A stretch of 64,000 nt of DNA from assembly GCF_004011695.2 (NCBI RefSeq), contig NC_082419.1, positions 1,426,001 through 1,490,000 of the forward strand. The letters run 5' to 3'. How positions within the stretch are numbered: the first letter of the stretch is position 1; each line of letters starts with the position of its first letter. The position numbers were made by a program, and so were the translations under genes. This document shows, one piece after another, positions 1 to 11,520 of this stretch. The stretch is from Ascochyta rabiei. Its lineage: Eukaryota > Ascomycota > Dothideomycetes > Pleosporales > Didymellaceae. The notes below the pieces were generated by a model. The model worked only from the letters and a program-made list of their open reading frames with translations, did no database searches and was not told the DNA's origin.

Positions 1-1649
1 CGATGGCGCGAAGGACCAGGACTCGTTTGTTGCCTAGAGAGTCGTCTATGCGTTGGTAATTCAACGATGCTCTCTCGACCAACAAAGCTCAGCTCAGGAA
101 GCGAAACTCCCTCTTTCCCTCGGCTACCTCGACAGAATAAGCGAAGCGTAATGCATCACGAAAATAGATGTAAAGGAACACCCTGGCGTTCGATACCTTT
201 CTCTGACTCTCATCAAGTCGTGAAACCTTTCAATGAAAACATCACTATCCACCTTCTCCTCTCTCCTCTCCTCTCCCTCCCCACCTGCACCGCCTTGTCC
301 GCTATCTTACGTACAGACCTGAAATTTCGAACACAGTGTCCGAGATGATCTTTGCAGTATGGTATATGTAAGGCCAACGCACGGCAGCCAAGCCAAGCAT
401 CTCCACGCTTGGCAGCCCATCACGGTGCTCACGTACCCAAACCCCCACCTCCGCGCGCGAGTCTCGGATTTTAACGAGGTGATTGCGGAGCTTGTATGTA
501 CTGCCTACGAAACAGCACGTCGTTGACAGGCTGCGATCATTCTTGTGCTGGGATTCAATTTCGTAGGCCGATTTCGCTTCAAGTGGACGACGTCGCGAGT
601 GAGTAACTATGCAGCTTCAGTAATCAAGTCGACGCCCTCGTTCTGCTGTGAAGCAGCTGCTGGTGTCTAGGCTTGCGCCGGACAAGTCCTATCACGGCAT
701 GGGGTACGGTGCAATACCATACAAGCTAGCTATATGGTTTTCGGCCACTACAGCACGTTACCTTCCATTTGACGCGTTCTTTTACTAGCATCACGGGCTC
801 AGGATAGACGCCCGTACGGTTGCTATGGACTCCGCTATTGCTGATCTTGACGTTAGCTATTCTTAATGAACGATATAGCAACGGTAAAGCTATTAGGGTA
901 GCTAGAGCTAGAGCAGCAGCATTACAAGCCAAGCAGATATAACAACAGAGAGAGAAAAAAAAAATGTAGCTGCTCTCAGATTTAGAACTCTGTGTATAGA
1001 GGAGCCATTGTACATGGCCGAAAACGGCCGAAAACGCTATGGGGCCGAAAACTTTAGGGTTTGGCTTACTTGCTCCTTTATAGAAGAGAGAAAATAGAAC
1101 ATGTTCTTACGTGTCTTGTTATCACTCCAATATGTCACTCTAATCTGTCACTCCAATCTGTCATTACGCGTAGCTATGCAGCAGTCTTTTCTTACGCTTC
1201 GATTCTAGTTTGGCTACTACTGCTACTACTACTACTACCATCCAGATGCTATATCCACGTAGACAGAAGTTAAACCAGTATTCCAATACCAGTGTATCGC
1301 TTCATCCCGACGGCATAAACTCCTATCCCCAACGGTAGCCATCCACTCTGCATACCGGTAGCCAAGTCGTTTCCCGGCGAAGAAAAAAGCAGGTGGGGAT
1401 GCGCGCTGTCTACCTGCTGTGGTCAGAAGGAGAGGAGACCGCTGTGTGGAAGAGGTATACGTCAGCTGAGTCCAGGACAGGGGGGGTTTCGCTCGGGCGT
1501 GCATGCAAGTGTGTCGGATGCGGGTGGGTGGGGAAAAGGTTTTGTGTGGTTTGTAATATGCTTCTGGACATCTCTGGCTAGTTGTTTTCATGGTGGGATT
1601 CGCTGGTGGTAGGATTCTGAATGGGAAGCTGTAGAGATGCACTGGGCTT
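1..1649. other. Gene-poor flank, no supported gene
   Basis: I see no convincing coding gene. Short open frames here lack family features and have shadow-like composition. A 10-bp motif GGCCGAAAAC occurs three times between 1016 and 1052, followed by TTTAGGGTTT, which resembles a single telomere-like unit. A pyrimidine-rich stretch lies near 255-285. The end of the GH31 pseudogene homology marks the right boundary. Confidence 0.5.
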
Positions 1650-3092
1650 GGACGGCGCGTATGCATCGCTGGCGTTGTCGGGGTTGGAGACTTAGATGTT
1701 GCTGTCGATGATAGGGACGTGGTAGTGTCCATTGGCGTGCAGACTCTCGATGAACTCGGAAAACGCTGCTTGAGGGTGTGTGACGTTGTTGTTGGTGAAG
1801 TCGCGGTACAGGTCGTAGATGTCGAGGTCGTTCCACAGACACTCGAGGGGAATGTTGGCCTCGCGGTAGCCGTCAACTACGCCCTGGACTACCGAGATGT
1901 TCTCGTAGCCCCAGCGGGCTTGGTGGTAGCTGAAGATCCAGTACATCTTGGAAGGTCGGCATGGTACGGGAGTTGTGGGAGAACTACACTGACCTGCATG
2001 GCTGGCGTACCGATGCAGCCAACCTGGAATTGCGAAATTGTGGTCAGAGCACTCGAGCTCCCGTCGTTTTTTTGACCGCTAAGAAAGTACAGATCAAAGC
2101 TGCCACCCAAGGTGCGGTACGTGATGGTATTTTCACGAAGCAGCCACTCCTGGCCGTGTGCTGGAGGCAGTTAGCACCCTGAGTCTCAACTGCATACATT
2201 CAACATACCGTTTCGAGCATACATGCCATGAGCCGTAGTCACAGAGCCATTCTCTCCATATCTGGTTTCCTGGTAGAAGGGAATCACACCGTATACATTA
2301 CCATCGACGGTGCTGCCAGCATCGACGGCGTAGAAGGTCTGCGCGTGGTTTGTTCCCAGGCGAAAGTCGTGCACGTTCTCCGCAAGACCGTAGACGTTGT
2401 AGTCCTGACATGGCACGATCAGCAGTCAGTCTCTTCGAATCAATTTCAAATACTCACATCGACCATGTTTGTGACGAGCTCGATGAACTGGTCCTCGTAC
2501 ACAACATGTCTATAAGTGGAGAACAGTTCCTCCCCAGTGCTGACACGCCGGACCCGAAGCTGGAAAGTCGGATCATTGCTCCACTCAAGCCTGAGATCAC
2601 TGCTGTTCGCTGTCGTCATGCCATCCTACTCTGGCTGGTCGACCAAGTCAGCGGGCAAGATGTACTGCGAGCTGTTCGCCGGAGCAACATGCTTGGGATA
2701 GATGCGGACATCCAGCCACTCCTTAGCCTGGTAGGAGACCACGAGCGTCAAATCTGCGTTGTCGTTGCCAAAGGCTTGACAGTTGGGTCCGGCGATGGCT
2801 AGAACGGCAGTGAAGCCGTGGCCGTTGTCGGCGACGTTGTCGGCCTTGTAGCCAGGGCATGCTTGGGAGTCTGGCGCGGTGGTGTCGTAGATGGTGGTCA
2901 GGCTGGGGAGAGCGTTGATACCAGGAGCGAGGTTGGAACGAACCGTTCTGTTCCTGACTCTGCAATGCTCTGACCTTGATACATCTCGTCAGTATCAAAG
3001 ACTCGAGACTCGAAACTCGAGGAGCAACACTCACCACATGCAACACCAGCCAACACAGCCGCCAAAGCAGCGATACCGAAGCCTCTCATCAT
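1650..3092 (-). pseudogene. Truncated GH31 alpha-glucosidase pseudogene
   Basis: Reading from 3092 leftward, the gene opens with a signal peptide (MMRGFGIAALAAVLAG) and continues through short introns into typical glycoside hydrolase family 31 sequence. The recognisable blocks are EWLDVRIYPKH, DYNVYGLAENVHDFRLGTN (exon starting about 2416), GGSFDLYFLSG, and YHQARWGYEN followed by WNDLDIYDLYRDFT (about 1946-1790). Intact members are secreted enzymes that release glucose from starch or maltose. This copy is dead. A TAG lies in frame at 2626-2628 within the N-terminal domain, and a TAA at 1692-1694 directly follows HVPIIDSNI. Family similarity (NPDNASDAY) continues past that stop and then ends near 1655. 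The catalytic nucleophile region and the whole C-terminal half are therefore missing. Introns retain GT-AG ends, so decay looks recent. The stops were read directly; the family assignment rests on recognised motifs. Confidence 0.85.
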
Positions 3093-4215
3093 GGATCACA
3101 AAGTCGAAAGCTGATCCACCAATCTTCCAACGGTTGACGTCCCACCTCTCTATCTAACCTCCCCCATCCGGCCTGCGGAGTTCCCTCTGCACACCAGCAG
3201 CCCGCACTCGCATACCCAGCTCCAGCAGCGTCAGATGCGGAGTCGCATCCGCCGCCTCCAGCACGCCGCCTGCTTGATCTCCAAGCACCATCCGCCCGCG
3301 CGGAGCGCCAGCGTAGCTCGATTGCAGGGTCAACCCGTCGCCAGCCGTTTTGAAAACACTTTGACATGACGACGCGCGACCGAGAAACCTACCGATGCTC
3401 GATCGATGAGCCGAGTGCGCAGGACTGCAGTCGCTCTACTCTCTTTCTCGCGGCTGGAGTGCATGGGGTGGTGGTAGTGCTTGGGGGCGAGTCCGGTTTT
3501 CTGGGGCAGATGGTTGGGGGAGCTGCAGATGCGGGCGTTGCTTGGAACATGGTTTGTGCTGGATGTGGTTCTAGAGGTTCAGTGGTGCGAGTGGAATGAA
3601 GTAGAGCGTACGGTAGATTTACCGACTCGACAAGGCGCATAGTAACGGTTTAGAGACCAGCTATCACGCTGTAAGCTATATGCTAACGCCTTTGTAATTA
3701 CTATATATACTACTCTACCACTTAATGTAGTGAGGAAGTATAGTTAAGTAGATTCCGAATTCACAATATCCGTAGCAATAAATAGAACATACATAAAACC
3801 CCACTTCACACCACCTAGAGCACTAAGAAGGCATATAACGACCCCGTATCTAAAGCAGCGTCTAGAAGTGATAATACCAGAAAGAGTTGAATTTTCTATT
3901 CTTTCTGATATTATCTATGTAACCAGACCTGAAAGAAAAAGAAATAAAGGGCGATTGTTATCTTCAATCTGTTAGGCAGCACGTAGGAACGTCTGCCTAC
4001 CTCTATTCTATCGCTGAGAAGAAGTACTAGCCTATGTTTCTACCTCTATCTCCACCTACCTAGTTACTTGTCCAAAGTAAAAGAAAGAGTCAGTCTAGTA
4101 AAAAGATGATAATTCTTCTATAGTGGGTTGACTACCACTTTCTAGCTACCTAACCACCTATCCAAACACACACACGTGCTGAGCACAGGCACGACGAGTA
4201 GCGCACGACGACAGG
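3093..4215. other. Intergenic; GC-rich then AT-rich remnant
   Basis: The first 550 bases are GC-rich and contain the former promoter side of the GH31 pseudogene; open frames there show no family features. From about 3640 to 4140 the sequence is AT- and TA-rich with no long frame, like the RIP-affected patches elsewhere in the window. It may be a small transposon remnant, but no terminal repeats were found. Confidence 0.4.
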
Positions 4216-6316
4216 CTACTTCCGTCTCTTCGCGCTCTGCTTCTGCGTGGCGGTCGACTTGGCTTGCGCCTCCTTCTGCTTGGCCCCGTCCTTGGGCTCG
4301 GCCTGCTCGACCGGCTTGGGCGTCTGGGGGCTCTTGTCGCCGTCGGGATGGGCGTGCAGGGGGCGATTTGCGTCGTTTTCCTTTTCCTTTTCCTTTTCCT
4401 TTTCCTTTTCCTTTTCCTCGACGTCGTCGTCGTCGTCGCCGCCCTGGCCGAACTCGTTGACGCGGGTGTAGTCGACCTTGTACTTCCAGGTCTGGAAGAG
4501 GTAGACGAAGAAGATGACGTCGTCGCGCAGGGTGGCGAGGCGGTGCAGGGTGGGCATCTTGATGGTGAAGGCGAACAGGTCGTCGATGAAGGTGTTGAGG
4601 AACTTGTACGTCATGGCGCGGCCGGGCAGGTGGGCGACCGACTGCAGGCGGTAGTTGATGTACAGGCTGGGCACCATCATGAGGAAGCCGTAGGCGTAGA
4701 CGGAGCCGACGAGGGTGGTGATGATGAACGAGTACCAGCTCTTGTGGGTGTCGTAGAGGAGGGAGTAGATGGCGTAGGCGATGAGCAGGGGCACGGCGAC
4801 CCTGTAGAGATACTTGAAGGCGATCTGGTCGTACTCGTCCGTCTGCTTCTCAATCTCCGAGGCGACGTGCTTGTCCTCGAGGACGACGGTGTAGGGGATG
4901 AGGGAGCCGGGGGCGGTGGCGCGGACGCGGATGTTGGCCGTCTTGGTGATCTTCCAGGCCTCGATGGCGATGCCCATGCCCTGGCCGAAGAGGATCATCC
5001 AGGACGTGTTTTCGTTGTTGTCGAGCAGGTACAGGAAGATGACGGTCTGCATGAAGACGTTGGCGACGATGGTGCGGACCGAGGTGCCGACGTTGTCCTT
5101 TTTCTTGCGCCAGTGCTGGACGTCGTTCTTGAAGGCCAGCATCTCGAAGAGCATGTGGAAGACGGAGACGACGGCGGTGAGGGCGAGCAGGTACGAGTTG
5201 CTGTCGATGAGTATCTCCTTGAACATCTCCATCTCGGAGCCGTCTCCGGCGCCGGGGGTGGACTGGCCGGCGGCGGCGGCGGCGGCCTGGGAGCGCAGGT
5301 TCTCGTCGATGGAGGCGAAGAGGTTGAACTTCCAGTGGGCCAGGTTGTTGAGGTTGACGTTCAGGGGCAGCGTCTTGACGGTGTCGTTGAGCTCGATCAT
5401 GTGCTTCTTGAGCTGCCAGAAGGTGTTTGTGTAGAGGATGGGGTAGTACCAGCCGTGCTGGCCGGTGGCGTCGCGCTGGCCGGTGACGTCGAGCTGGACG
5501 TACTTGCGGGGGCCGGGCTGCATCTGGGGGTAGCTGAGGACGCCGGCGTCGGGGATCAGGGAGATTGTGAAGTTGGGGTGGTAGTAGTTGGCGACGACCT
5601 TGGGCGCCTGTTTCTCCTCGTCCGTCTCGACCACGTCTTTCTCCGGCATGTCGCTGAGCAGGTTGCGGGTCTTGGAGATCTTCTTCTTGGGCTGGTACTG
5701 GGTCAGGGGGCGGATGAAGTGGTAGGCCTTGGCGGGGTCGTAGCCGGGCTGGGTGGGGTCCTGGACGGCGCCGGCGTGGGCGACGTAGAAGTGGGCGAGC
5801 AGCGAGGCGTTGTGCTGGACGGCGGGGGGCACGGCGAAGTCGACGTGGATCTCGCGCTTCTGCGAGTAGTCGCCCAGGACAAAGTCCCTCTCGTCCACGA
5901 GCAGGGCGTCTCTGGGCATGTCCTTGAGGGCGGGCATGGCGACCGAGGGCGAGACGTACATGGCGATGTCGACCGCCTGGCCGGTGGGCCACATGGGCGC
6001 GATGTTCCAGGGCACCGCGCTGTACTGGGCGCCGTCGTCGAGCTGGTGCGGGCGGTGCTCCCACGCGGGGATCGCGGCAGCAGCACCCGCGCCGCCGCCA
6101 GGAGCGACCTGGACCGGCTGGCCGGCGGGGGCGGGGGCCTTGAGGAAGTACTTGACGCCGCCCTGGATGAGCAGGAACATGCCGATGCTCTGGGCGGCCG
6201 TCTTGAGGAACTGCACGGCGTCAGCGGCAGCGTCAGCGGTCGGCGGTCGGGGAGCTTCGTGTACGTACGCTGGACCCGGCCTCTTGCTGGGCCGCGGGCG
6301 GCTGGACTTGAGACAT
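4216..6316 (-). CDS. CLPTM1 family membrane protein
   Basis: A two-exon gene: exon 1 6316-6269 (16 codons, MSQVQPPAAQQEAGSS), a 58-nt intron, then exon 2 6210-4216, giving 680 residues. It matches the cleft lip and palate transmembrane protein 1 (CLPTM1) family, multi-pass ER/Golgi proteins; human CLPTM1 has been linked to receptor trafficking and CLPTM1L to lipid scrambling. A hydrophobic anchor (MFLLIQGGVKYFL) near residue 25 is followed by a long lumenal domain with HWKFNLFASIDEN. A cluster of membrane segments lies in the second half (YLLALTAVVSVFHMLFEML, FMQTVIFLYLL, WMILFGQGMGIAIEAWK, FIITTLVGSVYAYGFLMMV). The C-terminal tail is charged: an acidic DDDDDVEE run, an EK repeat encoded by a hexanucleotide array, and a lysine/arginine-rich end (QSAKRRK). 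The GTG-initiated frame beginning at 6216 is an artefact, because that GTG lies inside the intron. It is transcribed away from the LOG-type gene across a shared 379-bp gap. Confidence 0.92.
4376..4418. repeat. Hexanucleotide microsatellite in CLPTM1 tail
   Basis: About seven copies of CCTTTT on the plus strand. On the coding strand this is AAAAGG-type sequence that encodes alternating Glu-Lys in the cytosolic-looking tail. The unit is a multiple of three, so length changes keep the frame. Confidence 0.85.
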
Positions 6317-6695
6317 GGTGGCGGCTGTGCGAGGAGCCGGCGATTTCCGTCCTGACGAAGCGGCGCAGTGGTCGCGATGGCGCTGCAGAGAGAGGGAAGG
6401 GGGGGGGGCTACAGAATCGCAGAGTCGCAGAATCGCAGAACCGCAGACGCAGAACCGCAGAACCGCAGAACCGCAGAATCCCCGGGTCCCAGAAGCGCCC
6501 AGTCCCACTGCGGGCTAGCGCTCAGGGTCCAGCCTCGGCGGTGACCAACGACGCGCCGCAGACAGCGCAGGCGTCCTCAGCAGCGGGCAACGGGCGTGTG
6601 GTGGTGTTGGACATGCACCGACCCTGACGATTCTTCCCTCCATCGTGTGCGCACTATCAGCCTCCCTCACGCCCACCGACAACAACGCCAGCACC
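6317..6695. promoter_or_regulatory. Divergent promoter region with 9-bp repeats
   Basis: This 379-bp gap separates the start codons of the CLPTM1 gene (minus) and the LOG-type gene (plus). Between about 6414 and 6482 it holds a run of imperfect 9-bp units (CGCAGAATC or CGCAGAACC), preceded by a G run at 6401-6409. No specific operator could be assigned. Confidence 0.5.
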
Positions 6696-7519
6696 ATGGC
6701 CGACACCGCCACCGACACCGCCACCGACACCGCCACCGACACCGCCACCGACACCGCCACCGACACCGCCACCGACACCGCCACCGCCGCCACCGCCGCC
6801 ACCGCCGCCGACACCCCCAAGAGGCCCGTAGTCTGCGTCTTGTGCGTCTCCCCCCCCCTCCTCCCCCCTCCCCTCTCCTCCCCGCTGACCCGCCCAGCTG
6901 CGGCGCCTCCGAGGGCGCGTCGCCCGCGCACATGGAGTCCGCCCGCGCGCTCGCCCGCGCGCTGCACGCCTCAGGCAGCACGCTGGTCTACGGCGGCGGC
7001 ACCGTCGGGCTGATGGGCGAGGTGGCGCGCACGCTGGTCGCGCTGTCGGGGCCCAGCGCCGTCCACGGCATCATCCCCGCGCCGCTCGTCGCGCTCGAGC
7101 AGAACGCCGGCCCGGCCTCGGCCGCGGGCCACGCCATCGACGAGGCCGTCTACGGCCGCACCACCGTCGTCAGGGACATGCACACGCGCAAGCAGATGAT
7201 GGCCCGCCACGTCATCGCCGGCGGTGCGGGCGGCGGCTTCGTCGCCCTGAGCGGCGGCTACGGCACCCTCGAGGAGCTGATGGAGATCACCACGTGGAAC
7301 CAGCTGGGCATCCACAGCATGCCCGTCATCGTCTACAACGTGGATGGCTACTGGTCCGGCTTGCTGGACTGGGTGAGGGGCGCCGTCCAGAGCGGCTTCG
7401 TGAGCGCGACCAACGCCGGCATCATCCAGGAGGCGCGGCACCCCGACGACGTCCTGAGGGTGCTGAGGGAGTACCAGAACGCCCCGGGGAGGTTCAAGCT
7501 GACGTGGGACGATGAGTAG
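6696..7519 (+). CDS. LOG-type phosphoribohydrolase (TIGR00730 family)
   Basis: Two exons: 6696-6841 and 6898-7519, with a 56-nt intron; the product is 255 residues. Splicing restores VCVFCGASEG across the junction, the expected start of a Rossmann-like LOG domain. Family members, once annotated as lysine decarboxylases, release free cytokinin base from cytokinin riboside 5'-monophosphate or act on related nucleotides; most fungal members are uncharacterised. The nucleotide-binding motif GGGTVGLMG, the conserved RKQMM segment and GGYGTLEE (residues 168-175) are all present. The usual catalytic motif is PGGxGTxxE, but here the first residue is Ser167 instead of Pro. The N-terminus is seven copies of a TATD-like tetrapeptide from a 12-bp repeat and is unlikely to be part of the fold. 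The start was chosen for its CACCATGG context and because it leads into the repeat in frame. Confidence 0.88.
6700..6782. repeat. 12-bp coding minisatellite
   Basis: About seven copies of the unit ACCGCCACCGAC in the first exon of the LOG-type gene, coding for Thr-Ala-Thr-Asp repeats. The unit length keeps the frame, so alleles probably differ only in the length of a disordered N-terminus. Confidence 0.9.
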
Positions 7520-7546
7520 ATTCCACCTTTTTCTTACCACACTCCA

Positions 7547-7636
7547 CTGCAGTTATAAATGTATTGAAACCAACTGCAGTTATAATTGTATTGAAACCAA
7601 CTGCAGTTCTAAATGTATTGAAACCAACCACAGTAA
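7547..7636. repeat. 27-bp minisatellite, three copies
   Basis: Three consecutive near-identical units beginning CTGCAGTTATAAATGTATTG and ending GAAACCAA, directly after the LOG-type gene. Later copies differ by single bases. Confidence 0.85.
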
Positions 7637-7859
7637 ACAACCAACACAATCCATCCACGCCTCCACAATCCCTACAATAAGAAGCCTAGCAACAACTACA
7701 ACCATGCCAGCTAGATACGCAATTCAATGCAACGCAGGGCAGTGCGACGTCTGACTCTGACGCGGTATTGAATCAAGTAGAAGCCACGCTAGCCCAAGTC
7801 GTACTAGTAGAAGTCGCACTAGTCCAATTTATACTAGTCCAAGTCGTAGTCCAAGACCA

Positions 7860-8262
7860 TTGAAACTATAATTATATTAAGCATACTATTAAACCATACA
7901 TCAAGCATACGATTAGATTATATATTAAGCATACTATTTAACTATATGTTAAGCATACTATTAAACCATATATCAAGCATACTATTAAACTATATATTAA
8001 GTATACATTAGATTATATATCAAGCATACTATTAAACCATATATTAAGCATACTATTAAACTATATATCAAGCATACCATTAAACCATACATTAAGCATA
8101 CTGTTAAACTATATATCAAGCATACCATTAGATTATATATCAAGTATACCATTAAACTATACATCAAGCATACCGTTAAACCATATATCAAGCATACTAT
8201 TAAACCATATATCAAGCATACCATTAAACCATACATCAAGCATACCATTCAAACCATACTAC
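7860..8262. repeat. 24-bp AT-rich minisatellite, about 16 copies
   Basis: Head-to-tail units of about 24 bp built on AAGCATACTATTAAACCATA plus a short variable end. Variants such as ATTAAACTATATATC and GATTATATATC are interspersed. There are no unique spacers, so this is a minisatellite and not a CRISPR-like array. Confidence 0.9.
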
Positions 8263-8364
8263 ACATAATACAAATCTCCACCGCAAACGCCGCGCTATGC
8301 TGTCCACTCGAGACCCCGCCGACCCCGACGCGAGAAATGCAGAAACCTGGACAACGAACCCCTC

Positions 8365-10536
8365 TCACCTCGCCAGAAACCCCGGCAGCTGAAAGCCGAA
8401 GCCGGGCACCGCAGGCGGCACCGCAACGCCCTGCTCTGCGCGCGGGGAGACGTGCCGCGGATCGTGGGCCGGCCGCTGCTCTTGCTTGCGCAACTTGGCC
8501 TGGCTGTTGTCCACGGCCCCGCGATGGTGATTGCCGTTGCCGTGGCCGTTGCCGAAGCCGCTGCGTCCGCCGCGCCCGCCGTCCGTGGGCACGCGTCTAC
8601 TGATCGCTGGGTCGTGTCAGTCAACGCACACAGGCTGAACTCCAATACGGGCCCACCTTTGGACGACACACCCGCCCCAATCTCAATGTCGGGCTCTTCC
8701 AACACCATCCCGCCTTCGAGCGGTCGGCCGCCTGTCCCGCCGTGCTCGGCCGTCAGAGCCCACTTGCGGTCGGCGTCTGTGAGTCGCGAGATGGGAATCA
8801 CGCTGATCCCGCTGTTGTAGTCACTGCAGTCGCGTGGTCCGAAGCCGACGCCCCATCGTGTCTGCAACCGTCAGCCATCGTCTCCACGCCATGCACTTGG
8901 ACCTACCTGGCGAGCCTTGGACTGCGCGGCAGGGTCCTGCAGGCTGTCCATCCCCTCCTTGGCCGCCACAGCATCGGGCCGTGTCAACATCTTGACAAAC
9001 GCGTGTCGCTTGTCCTGGTTCACAATGCATGTCTGGACCCTACCAAAGCGGCTGAAGATGGCGCGGATCTCACCTTCCGTCCCGCCCGCGCCGCCTACGA
9101 ACAAGGTACGACTCAATACCCTGATGTTGTCGCGCGGCAGACTTGGGTCCCACTCGATGTAACGCGACTGACCATACACGTCCTTGGGCGGACTTGGCTG
9201 TCGCCGTTGCCCCGGCGGCGTACGTTGCCGATACTCATTACGGTCACTACGACCACCCCGCGCCTTACCACGACCGCGGCCGCGCTCATTGCGGTTCGAC
9301 GCACTACCATCACCAACAGCATTCGGGTCGTAGGAACCGTACACAGGACTCTCGCGACGGTTGGGCGGGGATCTACGACTGGGAGAAGCACGACGGGTAT
9401 AGTCTGGCGATCTGCTACGGTCTCGCATCTTAGTATCGTTGTGCTCAAAACGCGCTTGGCCGCCATTCGGCATGGCGACCGGCGCCTGTGGGAGCGCTGG
9501 AGGTGCCACCTGGGGCGGCGCGGGTGGCAGCGATGCCCCTCCGTTCTGTGCTGCCGCCAAAGCGTTTAGTACTTGTATAGCCTGGTCTGGCGCGATGGAA
9601 CCTGCACTCATAGCCTGTAATATCTGATTGGCCAGGTCATTCATACCGGCCGGCGGAGGGGGCGGCATTGCGGGCTGTAGGCTTGCCGCGGGAGGCGGCG
9701 GCGGCACAAATCCTGGGGGAGGCGGCGGCGGCACCATATTTGGTAGAAAGGGAAGACCGGCAGATGGGCCAGTCTGACCAGGCTGCTGGCCATAGCCGGA
9801 GAGGGCTGCAAGTAGCGCACCAGGGTCCTGTGGCTTCTGCACAGTCGGAGGCGCGGGAGCGGCTGTTTGCTGTGGATTAGTCTGAGCATGGCGAGCTGGG
9901 CCGGAGCTGTTACCCTTTGGCGGACTCGGTTGCGCGGTCTGGGCATCTACGCGGATTTGTCAGGGAGGGACTGGACGCGCGTGAGCGAACACGTACTATG
10001 CTGACGGCCGTTCACCTGCTGCTTGAATTTCGCAAGCATGTCTAGAGGGAATGTGTGTCCACGCTGCCAGATGTCTAGGAGTTTGGTAATCTTCTCCCTC
10101 TGGTTGTCTGGGACGTGTTGGACAAGGTCGTTCATGACGGCCGGCAGCACATCCGTCATCTTCTGCACGCCCGCAGCATAGGTTCCGGGCGCGGCATTTC
10201 TGGAGACTGACTGACCGGCGGCCTTTGACTTTTCTACCCACTGGCGCGTGACGGAATCTACAACGTATAGCACACCGAGCTTATGTGTGGCGGCGCTGTT
10301 TTGGAACTGCTGGAGGATCTTCTGAATGATGGCCGAATCGGACTAGAGGGGAGAGCAACAGCTTAGTAAAGGCGCGAGGGAGACGACATGCGCCAGAAAG
10401 GGCTCAGCAGCCGGCATACCTGAATGTTCTCTACGCATATCGCGGTGATGGCCTTGACCTTGGTGGGGGTTACGCCGGGTGCCTTTAAAGCTTGGAGCGA
10501 TTGCAACAGCGCGTCCAACTCAGTCATAGCCGCCAT
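8365..10536 (-). CDS. Seb1/Nrd1-like CID and RRM RNA-binding protein
   Basis: Five exons (10536-10420, 10345-9997, 9946-8907, 8861-8657, 8606-8365) give 650 residues, with all introns 45-74 nt and GT-AG. Residues 5-145 form an RNA polymerase II CTD-interacting domain (VKAITAICVENIQ, KLGVLYVVDSVTRQW, KITKLLDIWQRGHTFP). A proline-rich and Gln/Ala segment follows, then an RS/RG-rich region. An RRM near residues 434-505 has RNP2 LFVGGA and RNP1 RHAFVKM. The conserved block after the RRM (RWGVGFGPRDCSDYN to SSKAISRRVPTD) is typical of fission-yeast Seb1 and its relatives. These proteins bind the Ser-phosphorylated CTD and nascent RNA in the nucleus to direct 3'-end processing and termination. The exon 4/5 junction was placed at the CAG before CGATCAGT because only that acceptor restores SKAISRRVPTD. 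A second in-frame ATG lies three codons in. Confidence 0.9.
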
Positions 10537-10611
10537 GCTTATGTTTAGTGTAGCAGAAGAGTGATGAGAGACAAGGAAATGCTCGACGGGCGTATCTAGT
10601 AAGGTGCAGAG

Positions 10612-10692
10612 TGGCAGAGCGGCGGAGCGGCAGAGCAGCAGAGCAGCAGAGCAGCAGAGCAGCAGAGCAGCAGAGCAGCAGAGCGGCAGAGC
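10612..10692. repeat. GCAGAGCAGCA microsatellite in promoter
   Basis: A run of CAGAGCAG/CAGAGCGG units directly upstream of the Seb1-like start codon, about 75 bp from it. It is read as poly-Ala/Leu/Cys in frames that are not genes. Confidence 0.8.
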
Positions 10693-11395
10693 AGCCGAGA
10701 CGGCAAACACGCAGACTGTACTCGAGTTTGCAGGTCAAAAGCCGTGGGGGAACAATCTACGTTGTGCGAAGGTTGTAAGAGGAACTTGCAGTTGATCGAG
10801 TGAGGCGCAATGCAGCAACTGGAGTCAATGAGGTGAGAGCTGTTGCTGAGCGGAGCTGAGGGAGAGCTGCCGGCGGTACTATGCTTCTAGCAGTCTTTCA
10901 CGTGCGCCAGTGGACCAGTGGCATAGTCGCAGCTACCAGAGTATCAAGAAAGCAGTGGAAGAGTCGCAGGAGCGGTTGCTGGTCTATGTCAAGCGCGCAG
11001 GCACGGGCGTAGAGGAGAGGAACGGTGCGCTGTGCCGAGTTTGAAAAAGCTGCGCCAAGGCTCTAGGCCACACGTGACGTAGGTGATGCTTTCACCCGCG
11101 CCCGAGCTCCAAGCTTCTGGCGTTGCCGTAGTGTCGGCAGTCGGTAGCGTGCGGCCGGTGCCCATGTCTGGACTCTGGAGCTTCGTGCCGCTTCGTACAG
11201 CTTCATGGAGCTCTTCGTACCGCTGGCAGGATGTGCTGGAGTCGATGGAGTCGATGCTCTGCAGCGCTGACCGCGGAAGGGACCCGTAGGCGGTTACAGC
11301 AGACGCCCGCCTGCGTGTTGGGACTGGTGTTGAGAGGAGCGTGCCAAGTTGTGATTACGTAGCGGCTTGAGTCCAGGTGGACAGGCGCCCTCTGT

Positions 11396-11520
11396 GCAGC
11401 TACAGACACATGCAGACACATGCAGACACGTGCAGACACACGCAGAGTCGCAGACACACGCAGACACATGCAGATACACGCAGACACACGCAGACACACG
11501 CAGACACACGCAGACGACAT
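11396..11520. repeat. 10-bp CAGACACACG repeat
   Basis: Twelve or so imperfect 10-bp units (CAGACACATG, CAGACACACG, CAGATACACG) about 250-370 bp before the citrate synthase start. Cysteine/valine-rich minus-strand frames across it are repeat artefacts. Confidence 0.85.

Larger units (their letters stand above)
7520..8364. other. Convergent intergenic region, mostly tandem repeats
   Basis: The LOG-type and Seb1-like genes converge on this region. It is largely taken up by the two minisatellites listed separately and a short imperfect block of AGTCGCACTAGTCC-like units at about 7780-7855. A minus-strand frame of 83 codons at 7997-8248 is only the translation of the repeat and is not a gene. Confidence 0.7.

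Noticed and set aside
4264..6627. A 787-codon plus-strand open frame across the CLPTM1 gene
   Set aside because: It is the antisense shadow of a GC-rich coding region, made of Val/Gly/Asp/Leu-rich sequence without any family feature, while the minus strand encodes a recognisable protein.
7997..8248. Minus-strand 83-codon hydrophobic repeat protein
   Set aside because: It is just the translation of the 24-bp repeat; no start context or conservation outside the array.
7860..8262. Possible CRISPR-like array
   Set aside because: The units are contiguous, have no unique spacers, and the organism is a fungus; it is a minisatellite.
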